Assembly: GCA_934555895.1 (NCBI GenBank)
Contig: CAKTFH010000002.1
Span: 62,001-126,000, forward strand
Length of the DNA: 64,000 bases
Direction: 5' to 3'
Source: an uncultured Muribaculaceae bacterium
Lineage (GTDB): Bacteria > Bacteroidota > Bacteroidia > Bacteroidales > Muribaculaceae
Both the position numbers and the translations under genes were made by a program. The notes below the pieces were generated by a model, which saw only the letters and a program-made list of their open reading frames with translations, did not search any database and was not told the origin of the DNA. This document shows, piece by piece, positions 56,431-64,000 of this stretch (position 1 is its first letter; every line of letters begins with the position of its first letter).

Positions 56431-57541
56431 GCCACGGCCTAAACGCCGCTTCGCCGCCACACCGTGGGGGCTGATGCTCCGTGCGGTGATGTTCGCAGGG
56501 CTGCCGATTGCAGTGCTTGTGTTCATCTATGTACTACACGACCCGTTCAAAGTGCTCCGCTGGCACGACGAGCCGTTCGCCGACCATCTCGGCTTAAACA
56601 AAGGTTCCCTCTCGGTGAACTCATTCGAACGGTTCAATCCCGAACACCACTTCGACTCGTTCATCATCGGGGCTTCCGTTTCGTGTTACTATCGTGCGGA
56701 CGAGTGGAGACAATATCTTCCCGACAGCGCATGCGTGACCCATTTCGACAGCTCATGGCAGCCTCCGACGCATCTTGCCAGGTTTGTAGAATTTCTCGAC
56801 CGCAAGGATGTGCCGATGCATCATGTACTGCTGGTGCTCGCCCCCGAAGTGTTCACCTTCGTGGACGACGCAGACAACATATCCACCCTCCTGCCGCCTG
56901 CGGTGGTGCCATGCACACTGTGGCCAGATATTCCTTCGCCTCTGCATGCGCTGCGTTTCCACTACAAATTTTTCACAAGTTTCTGCAGCTACCGTTACCT
57001 CCGGCCTTATGGGCACTGGAAACGTACCGGCGAACGTGATGAAAGCGACGGTACATATATTTTCGACCCTCAGCCGGTGGTCTACAGACATGTTGTAAAT
57101 GAAGAGAGCATCCCCGAATGGGACTACATGCTCGACACAGATGCCGCAGCCTTCCACACACCTAAGGGATTAAAGAAATTTCATGCACCCGGCGATGTTT
57201 ACACGCCTTTGCCCGGAGGCATCAAGCCGGAATACCGCGACGCCCTGCGCCGTGTGGCCGATGTGCTGCGTAAGAGGCATGCCGATGTGAAAATCATCCT
57301 TGCACCATCGCCGGCGCTGTATGTGCTCACCCCCGATGACGAGGCATTCATGCAGCAGACATTCGGCACACTCCACTGTAGCGCCGGGCGCCCGTATGTG
57401 AACCTCACGCGCGAGTTCCGCCCCGAGCAGTCAGACCCCTCCAACTTCTACGACGGCATCCACTACCGTCCCTCTCTCGCCTCAAAATATCTCCGTCGCG
57501 CCTACTCCCCTCCCTACGGCCCCTTTCCTCCTGATAAATAA
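56399..57541 (+). CDS. AlgJ/DltD-like membrane-anchored SGNH-type protein
   Basis: 380 residues with one membrane helix near residues 30-48 and the rest outside. The domain has FDSFIIGASVSCYYRADEW, where the G-A-S could supply the SGNH serine, and a C-terminal SNFYDGIHYRPSLASKYL matching the DxxH block. It resembles AlgJ/AlgX/DltD partners that receive acyl groups from an MBOAT protein. The start overlaps the MBOAT gene by 32 bases; a later start is possible, since the residues before the helix are low-complexity. The acceptor glycan is unknown. Confidence 0.78.
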   Translation: MRQRSSTSSSEPRPKRRFAATPWGLMLRAVMFAGLPIAVLVFIYVLHDPFKVLRWHDEPFADHLGLNKGSLSVNSFERFNPEHHFDSFIIGASVSCYYRADEWRQYLPDSACVTHFDSSWQPPTHLARFVEFLDRKDVPMHHVLLVLAPEVFTFVDDADNISTLLPPAVVPCTLWPDIPSPLHALRFHYKFFTSFCSYRYLRPYGHWKRTGERDESDGTYIFDPQPVVYRHVVNEESIPEWDYMLDTDAAAFHTPKGLKKFHAPGDVYTPLPGGIKPEYRDALRRVADVLRKRHADVKIILAPSPALYVLTPDDEAFMQQTFGTLHCSAGRPYVNLTREFRPEQSDPSNFYDGIHYRPSLASKYLRRAYSPPYGPFPPDK

Positions 57542-57549
57542 TCGAGAGC

Positions 57550-58256
57550 CTATGAACCGTTATGCTGACGGCGATAATCCAACGGCGTCACACCTACATG
57601 GCGCTTAAAATATCTTACCATATATGAAGTGCTCTCGAAACAGTATCGGTGAGCAATCTCCTTTACCGAGAGGTCTGTGGTGGCAAGCAATGCCTTTAGG
57701 TCCATTATAATCTGACGGTCAATCAATTCCTTCGGTGAGACGCTGAATACGTGTAATGTGATTTTGGAAAGATAATAAGGGGTGATACACAATTCGTCGG
57801 CCTTACTCTTGATTCAAACCCTAAGAAAAAGTTCTGCCACTGATTGCGAAGCATTGTGTTCAGGAAACCATCGTCAGCACTTTTTTCAATCCATTTTAAC
57901 CCTCTATACCAAAGCAGCAGCTCCCTAGGCCCGTTCTCAGTAATCCGGCAAATCTGATTGTCGGCAAGCCAGTCGAGAAACTCACATGATGAGATAAAGG
58001 TCACCTCATCTGTCAGCGATATTGAGAGCTCGATTTTAATAGCCCTGAAATCGCGGCTTGTTTTTTCAATAGAGAAAAGTGTGTCGGAAAACACTGTGGC
58101 CAGACACCCGCAACGAAATGGTTTCTTGGCGAAATTACATTCGAACATGGCATACCCCGATAGGCAGTATATAAGCACGCATCCTTTGGTGCGCAACGGT
58201 ACGCCGAGATAATTTCTCAAATCCGAGAGTTCAGAAGTATATATCGGTTCATTCAT
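57550..58256 (-). pseudogene. AraC-family regulator, frameshifted
   Basis: The N-terminal effector-domain half (from the ATG at 58256: MNEPIYTSELSDLRNYLGVP) stays open to 57723, but the AraC DNA-binding half lies in another frame: ADELCITPYYLSKITLHVFS, LSVKEIAHRYCFESTSYMVR and YFKRHVGVTPLDYR. The switch falls at about 57793-57815, and the usual stretch of 25 or more residues before the ADELC helix is missing, so a deletion plus frameshift is likely. It is divergent from the RND genes at 58409 and was probably their regulator. Confidence 0.8.
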
Positions 58257-58371
58257 GTGACCGGAGATTATGACACGAATTTAGCAATTATATAGCAATA
58301 TCGGTCCATGCAGTTTTCAAAAGTGACATAAGTGTTTGGTTTAGTGTTGTGTTCCTGCCGTGACTAAGGGC

Positions 58372-58379
58372 TAATTTTG
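58372..58379 (+). promoter_or_regulatory. -7 box for the RND efflux operon
   Basis: TAATTTTG, 30 bases before the ATG at 58409. Confidence 0.5.
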
Positions 58380-58408
58380 CAGGCTGAAAATATATAGACA
58401 ATCAGGAT

Positions 58409-59515
58409 ATGACAATGGTAAAAAGACAACTATTCATGCTCTCGCTTCTATCGGCACTCCTATTTTCAGCCTGCAAAAAAGAAGAAAGGCAGATGCCTGC
58501 TAGGGAGTATGCATCACTTGAAGTGAACAAATCCTCAGTCGAAACCGTCGACCGATATCCGGCCACTTTCAGAGGGCGGCAGGATGTAGATATCATTCCG
58601 CAGGTATCAGGCAAAATCACCTCAGTCAATGTGAAAGAAGGTGAGAGGGTAAAGAAAAATCAGACACTTTTTGTCATCTACCAGGTGCCTTACAAAGCCG
58701 CATTACAGACCGCATTGGCAAACCTTGAATCGGCAAAAGCAGAAGTAGCTTCCGCACAGCTTAACTATGACGGTAAGCAGGAACTCTTTGCACAGAAAGT
58801 GATTTCCGATTTTGAACTGAAAAAGAGCCATAACGCGCTTTTAGTTGCCAAGGCAGCCATGCTTCAGGCCGAGGCACAGGTCACCAATGCCCGCAACGAC
58901 CTGTCACATACTATTATATCCAGCCCGTGTGACGGCGTTGTCGGTACTTTGCCCTATCGTGCCGGTTATCTTGTTAGTCCCGGTATGCAGACACCTTTGA
59001 CAACGGTGTCTGACAATTCGGAAATGTATGTCTATTTCTCTATTCCCGAAAACCGTATGATTGAACTTATACGCCGACACGGTAGCACTGAAGCAGTTCT
59101 GAAAGCTATGCCTTCAGTGCGTCTTTATCTCAACGATGGCTCGGATTACGATGCAGAGGGCCATATAGAGAGTATGAGCGGCGTACTTGACAAAACCACC
59201 GGCAGTGTATCACTCAGGGCTGTATTCTCAAACGCAAGCGGTCTTTTACACAGTGGCGGCGCAGGTAATATCGGTCTGACCAGCAAACATGACAATGTAA
59301 CCCTTATTCCGCAGGGAGCTACATACGAATTACAGGACAAGGTCTATGTCTATAAGGTTGTTGACGGTAAAGCCCATGCAGTACAGTTGAAGGTTAAACC
59401 CATAGCCGAAAAGAAACAATATATCGTTTTGTCCGGTCTGACAGTAGGTGATGTCATTATTACCGAAGGAGTAGGCAATCTACAGGACGGGGCTGATGTC
59501 AAACTGAAAAAATGA
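58409..59515 (+). CDS. RND efflux periplasmic adaptor (AcrA/MexA-like)
   Basis: 368-residue lipoprotein (lipobox LFSAC, Cys22; an ATG at 58415 is also possible). The domain order is that of RND adaptors: lipoyl half QVSGKITSVNVKEGERVKKN, an alpha-hairpin (about 90-160), the second lipoyl half IISSPCDGVVGTLPYRAGYL, a beta-barrel (YVYFSIPENRMIELIRRHGS) and a membrane-proximal domain (TLIPQGATYELQDKVYVYKV). The reading frame is intact although the pump gene that follows 13 bases later is broken. Confidence 0.92.
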   Translation: MTMVKRQLFMLSLLSALLFSACKKEERQMPAREYASLEVNKSSVETVDRYPATFRGRQDVDIIPQVSGKITSVNVKEGERVKKNQTLFVIYQVPYKAALQTALANLESAKAEVASAQLNYDGKQELFAQKVISDFELKKSHNALLVAKAAMLQAEAQVTNARNDLSHTIISSPCDGVVGTLPYRAGYLVSPGMQTPLTTVSDNSEMYVYFSIPENRMIELIRRHGSTEAVLKAMPSVRLYLNDGSDYDAEGHIESMSGVLDKTTGSVSLRAVFSNASGLLHSGGAGNIGLTSKHDNVTLIPQGATYELQDKVYVYKVVDGKAHAVQLKVKPIAEKKQYIVLSGLTVGDVIITEGVGNLQDGADVKLKK

Positions 59516-59528
59516 TAAGGCGAAGACC

Positions 59529-62500
59529 ATGAATGTAAAGACTTTTATAGAACGCCCGGTACTCTCAATAGTCATATCCGTCGCTATACTCCTGTTAGGA
59601 GTTATAGCTCTCATGGGATTGCCGATAGAGCAATTTCCCAATATCGCTCCTCCTACTGTCGAGGTTATGACATCTTATCCGGGTGCGAATGCCGAGACGG
59701 TAGAAAAGAGTGTCATCGTGCCACTGGAAGAGGCAATAAACGGTGTGGAAAACATGACCTACATATCTTCCACCTCATCAAATGCAGGTGATGCGTACCT
59801 GACCATATATTTCAAACAGGGTACAGACCCGGATATGGCAGCCATGAATGTCCAGAACAGAGTATCTACCGCTGCAGGGCTTCTTCCAGCCGAGGTTACA
59901 AAAATAGGTGTAACCACAAACAAACAGCAAAAATCAATGCTGAAAGCCATAACGCTTTATAGTCCGGACGACAGCTATGATACTCAATTTCTCAACAACT
60001 ATCTTGCTATCAATGTAATTCCGCGTCTCAAACGAATATCGGGCGTAGGTGCCGTGACATTACTCGGTTCCAATTATAGTATGCGTATCTGGCTCAAACC
60101 AGATATTATGGGACAGTATGGTCTGGTTCCCGCCGATGTCACCGCCGCACTTGCCTCTCAAAACATCGAGTCCGCCACCGGCTCTTTTGGCGAGAATTAT
60201 GAAGGTATATTCCAATATACAATGAAATATAAAGGGCGACTTTCCACTCCTGAGGAATTTGAAAATATAGTCATCAAGTCGCTCCCATCCGGAGAAGTAT
60301 TGCGCCTTAAATAAATAGCGGAAGTTGAGCTTGGTGATGAGGCATACAACTACCGCAGTCAGACCAACGGACATCCGGGTGCACTCTTTATGGTTTATCA
60401 GACCGCCGGTTCAAATGCGACGGAAGTAATCAATGCCATCGACAAGGAGATAGAAAAGATGTCGAAGAGTCTGCCCAAAGGAGTGGAATTCGGCGATGTG
60501 TTCTCGACAAAAGACTTCCTTGACGCCTCGATGCATCAGGTAATAAAAACACTGTTCGAAGCATTTTTTCTTGTGGTGCTGATAGTATTTATATTCCTTC
60601 AGGATGTCAAGTCTGTAATCATACCTGCGATTTCTATCATAGTCTCTCTTGTAGGAACATTTATAGTGATGTCGCTTATTGGATTTTCAATCAATCTTCT
60701 GACTCTTTTCGCACTTGTTCTTGCAATCGGTATTGTGGTCGATGACGCGATTATTGTGGTTGAAGCTGTGGAGGCAAGATTTGATATAGGTTACAAATCT
60801 CCGTTCATGGCTACCAATGACGCCATGAAAAGCATCACATCCGCTATCGTCACGACTACTTTGGTATTCATGGCAGTATTCCTCCCTGTATCGATGATGG
60901 GAGGAACATCAGGAACATTCTACACCCAGTTCGGCTTGACCATGGCAGCTGCAGTAGGTATTTCGGCAGTAAATGCGCTAACTCTTTCACCCGCACTGTG
61001 CGCCATCATGCTTAAACCACATAAAAATGGAAGCAAAAAACAAGGTTTGCCGAAAGATACAGAATCGGATTCAATTCAGCATTCAGCCATCTCACACAAA
61101 GATATGTGCGTGGAGTGATATTCTTCGTGCGTCGCAAGCCCATTATGTGGATTGCCCTTTTGGTGTCTATCGGGCTACTTGTGTTCTTTATGAATACCAC
61201 AAAGACAGGCCTTGTGCCAGACGAGGATACCGGCTCAATAATGGTCAATATCAGTACTCCCCCCGGTTCATCTGTAGCCCGCACCAATGAGATTATGAAG
61301 CAGATTGAACAGCGCATCGACAGTATACCTGAAATAGAGTTCTACAGCGAGACAGTAGGATACGGGCTGATTGGCGGTGCCGGTCCGTCAAGCGGTATGC
61401 TTATCGTAAAACTACATAACTGGGCAGACCGAAAGAAAGAAGGAAGCGATGCCCAAAGTGTGGTCGATAAAATCAATGCCATAGGCATGGAGATTCCGGA
61501 TGTGACAGTCTTTGCATTCCTTCCACCTCTTATTGATGGCTATGGAGTCAGCAGTGGCTTTGAAATAAACCTACAGGATCAGGCAGACGGCCGCGCCGAC
61601 TCATTGTTCTCAGTAGGGCAAAGACTGATCGCAGCCCTTCAGGAAAGGCCTGAAATATCTGCGGCTTACTCAAATTTCAATGTTTCATTTCCACAATATA
61701 CCGTGGATGTTGACCCGGTAAAATGCGAAAGAGCCGGCATCACTGCGGATGCAGTTCTTGAAACACTGTCGGGATATTACAGTGGTGCTTATGTTTCTAA
61801 CTTCAACCGCTTCTCCAAACTTTATCGCGTCATGATTCAGGCATCGCCGAATTATCGAGTAGATGTAGAATCTCTTGACCGCATAATGACCCGGACACCC
61901 GACGGCATGGCTCCTTTGAGCAATTTTGTAACCATTACCAAAGACTATGGGCCGGAATCAGTAAGTCGGTTCAATCTATATAGTTCGATGGGAATCAACG
62001 GTGAGGCAGCTCCGGGATATAGTTCCGGCGATGCGATAGCCGCTGTGCGTGAAACTGCGGATAAGATTCTGCCAAAGGGTTACAGCTATGAGTTCTCGGG
62101 TATATCCCGTGAAGAGAGCGAGACATCCAACAACACAGTGTTGATTTTCATGTTCTGCCTTGTATTTGTATATCTTATTCTATGTGGATTGTATGAAAGT
62201 TTCCTCGTCCCGTTTGCCGTGCTTCTTTCGGTCCCGTTTGGCCTTATGGGCAGTTTCCTTTTTGCCAAACTTATGGGACTTGAAAATAATATTTACCTTC
62301 AGACTGGACTCATCATGCTGATCGGTCTTCTTGCCAAGACCGCGATTCTCGTAACCGATTATGCCGTTGACCGACGCAAGGCTGGAATGTCATTGATACA
62401 ATCGGCTGTCGGGGCAGCAAAAGCTCGATTCCGTCCTATTCTAATGACTGTACTTGCTATGATATTCGGTCTTTTACCCCTTATGTTCTCCTCCGGTGCC

Positions 62501-62719
62501 GGTGCTAATGGTAACAGTTCGTTGGGGTCGGGAGTTGTAGGCGGATTACTTATCGGTGCTTTAGCATTACTATTCTTTGTTCCCGCTATGTTTATCGTAT
62601 TCCAGTCGCTACAGGAGAAAATCAAGCCTGTCCAGTTTGGGGTTGAGAAGCTTCCTGATCTCCAGATCGAAGTCGAGAAGGAGGAAATTAAAATCCAGAA
62701 AAAGAAGAAAGGAGAATGA
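59529..62719 (+). pseudogene. RND efflux pump (AcrB/MexB-like), disrupted twice
   Basis: Together three open pieces make an AcrB-like protein of normal length (about 1060 residues). Piece one (59529-60311) starts MNVKTFIERPVLSIVISVAI and ends GEVLRLK, followed by an in-frame TAA at 60312-60314; the sequence continues in the same frame as IAEVELGDEAYNYRS. Piece two carries the proton-relay helix (LVLAIGIVVDDAIIVVEAVE). At 61035-61040 a run of six A shifts the frame; adding one A restores KKTRFAERYRIGF and then LTQRYVRGVIFFVRR. Piece three runs to the TGA at 62717-62719. The operon order adaptor-pump-channel is intact. Either decay or assembly error could explain this. Confidence 0.88.
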
Positions 62720-64000
62720 AACAGATTATTATTGCAGTAGTAGTTTTACTTCTCACAAGCAGCTGCTCGACATACAAGAAATACAGCCGTCCGGAGGAAG
62801 TCAGCACCAATAATCTCTTCGGAGAAGATGTTGCTGTGACCGATACTTTTACGGCGGCATCAATTCCGTGGCATGAATTTTTTACAGATTCGAAATTACG
62901 GACTTTGATAGATACGGCATTAGCAAATAATTCCGACCTTCGCATTGCGTCTCTTCGTGTTGAACAGGCTGAGGCAACTCTTTCCGCAGCCCGTCTGGCT
63001 TACCTTCCCGGAATTTCCTTGAATCCACAGGGAGGCATAAGCAGTTACGCCGGAGATAAGGCAATAAAAACTTATTCCCTCGGTCTTTCCGCCGATTGGG
63101 AAATAGATATTTCAGGCCGCATTACCAATGAAAAGCGAGTAGCTTATGCTAACTTGCGACAGCAGAAGGATTACCGGCAGGCTGTTTCTACGCAACTTGT
63201 AGCGACAGTGGCTAACAGCTATTACAACTTACTCGCTCTTGACCAACAACTGTCAATTTCACAGAAGTCTCTTGAGGCATGGAATGAGATTATTCGTACT
63301 CTTGAAGTCCGCAAGACGGTAGGAGAAGGACAACAAGCCTCTGTAGCGCAGGCGAAAGCAAGCCGGCTTGATGTGGAAAATACCATTCTGTCGCTGTCTC
63401 AACAGATAAAGACTCAGGAGAATTCCTTATGCACATTGTTGGGATGGACACTGCGTAAAATCGACCGTAGTGATTTGAAAGCCCAGATATTCCCTGATGA
63501 CATAGCAATAGGAGTACCGTTGCAATTACTTGAAAACCGACCGGACATACATCAGGCAGAATATGCTTTGCAATCGGCATTCTATTCAACCAATGTCGCG
63601 CGGTCTGCGTTTTATCCGTCTCTGACATTGAGCGGCACTGTCGGTTGGACAAACAACACCGGAGCGGCTATCATTAATCCCGGCAACTGGCTTCTTAACG
63701 CCATAGGATCACTGGTACAACCATTGTTCAATCGTGGACGCAACATTGCAAATCTGAAAATAGCAAAAGCCCAGCAGGAAGAAGCTCTTATCGCATTCCA
63801 GCAAAAACTTCTGGAAGCCGGTGCGGAAGTAAATGATGCGCTTTCACAATGGCAGAATGCTGAACAACAGCTGAATGTCAGTGCGCGTCAGATAGAGGCT
63901 CTTGAAGATGCTGTAAAAAGTACAAGGCTTTTAATGACATATAGTGACAGCAGCAGTTATCTCGAAGTCCTCACCGCACAGCAATCACTCCTTTCAGCAC
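62716..64000 (+). CDS. RND outer-membrane lipoprotein channel (NodT/OprM-like), cut by the window end
   Basis: About 428 residues are present; the frame is open to the last base. The start ATGA overlaps the pump stop. The signal ends LLTSSC (Cys17), so this is a lipidated outer-membrane factor. Family features include PWHEFFTDSKLRTLIDTALA, NNSDLRIASLRVEQAEATLS, YSLGLSADWEIDISGRI, LLENRPDIHQAEYALQSA and the second repeat NIANLKIAKAQQEEALIAFQ. The 3' end lies beyond the window. Confidence 0.93.
   Translation, partial: MKQIIIAVVVLLLTSSCSTYKKYSRPEEVSTNNLFGEDVAVTDTFTAASIPWHEFFTDSKLRTLIDTALANNSDLRIASLRVEQAEATLSAARLAYLPGISLNPQGGISSYAGDKAIKTYSLGLSADWEIDISGRITNEKRVAYANLRQQKDYRQAVSTQLVATVANSYYNLLALDQQLSISQKSLEAWNEIIRTLEVRKTVGEGQQASVAQAKASRLDVENTILSLSQQIKTQENSLCTLLGWTLRKIDRSDLKAQIFPDDIAIGVPLQLLENRPDIHQAEYALQSAFYSTNVARSAFYPSLTLSGTVGWTNNTGAAIINPGNWLLNAIGSLVQPLFNRGRNIANLKIAKAQQEEALIAFQQKLLEAGAEVNDALSQWQNAEQQLNVSARQIEALEDAVKSTRLLMTYSDSSSYLEVLTAQQSLLSA

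Noticed and set aside
61027-61290. 87-codon frame at the pump frameshift
   Set aside because: It is the third frame through the AcrB-like pseudogene and contains none of its conserved sequence.
1-64000. tRNA, rRNA, CRISPR arrays, intact IS elements or phage genes
   Set aside because: Intergenic gaps were read for cloverleaf arms, evenly spaced repeats and transposase motifs; none was found. A covariance-model search could still reveal small RNAs.

Overview
The window looks like chromosomal DNA of a gut-type Bacteroidales bacterium, most likely of the Muribaculaceae or a close family. The reasons are moderate GC content, many TAnnTTTG -7 promoter boxes (the Bacteroidetes sigma-ABfr signature), a SprA-type type IX secretion translocon, a GH97 glycosidase, a Bacteroidetes-type ParE, the MutA/MutB succinate-propionate pathway and a NagB-like/PIG-L fusion protein. 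The family assignment is inference. No rRNA, tRNA, CRISPR array or intact insertion sequence was seen.

Layout. 0-3.4 kb (minus): 5' part of parE, then an ABM monooxygenase-flavodiiron protein-rubredoxin operon for oxygen detoxification; the 54-residue rubredoxin is very short. 3.4-7.3 kb (minus): three-gene MFS/HlyD/TolC export operon. 7.6-17.4 kb: DUF418 membrane protein, GH97 glycosidase, flavoredoxin-like protein, an operon of lipoprotein, secreted helical-repeat protein and AlkD-like DNA repair protein, a 199-bp element with terminal inverted repeats, an EamA transporter and a small membrane protein. 17.5-24.9 kb (plus): PstS-like lipoprotein, TPR protein, two-component system and PiT phosphate transporter with a PhoU-like tail. 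25-31 kb: malate dehydrogenase with a thioredoxin lipoprotein, a beta-lactamase-fold hydrolase, an AT-rich ATPase/nuclease gene of probable foreign origin, and a DUF1015 protein. 31-45.7 kb (plus): tsaC, a polyprenyl-phosphate sugar transferase, a ClC protein, ruvA, the 7.5-kb sprA and dnaG. 45.7-50.5 kb: gene relics, a two-lobed retropepsin-like protein, nagB, and a divergent gene joining a catalytically degenerate NagB domain to a PIG-L deacetylase. 50.7-57.5 kb (plus): mutA-mutB, then an MBOAT O-acyltransferase with an AlgJ/DltD-like partner. 57.5-64 kb: an RND efflux locus in which both the AraC-type regulator and the AcrB-type pump are broken, while the adaptor and outer-membrane channel (cut by the window end) read through.

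The clearest unusual signals are: (1) three independent lesions in the terminal RND locus, one a probable single-A loss in a six-A run; (2) the NagB-like/PIG-L fusion with replaced deaminase catalytic residues, beside a normal nagB and within 3 kb of a relic of a second nagB 3' end; (3) the 199-bp MITE-like element; (4) the AT-rich ATPase/PD-(D/E)XK gene with a perfect 15-bp inverted repeat upstream; and (5) an operon joining AlkD-like repair to two uncharacterised exported proteins.
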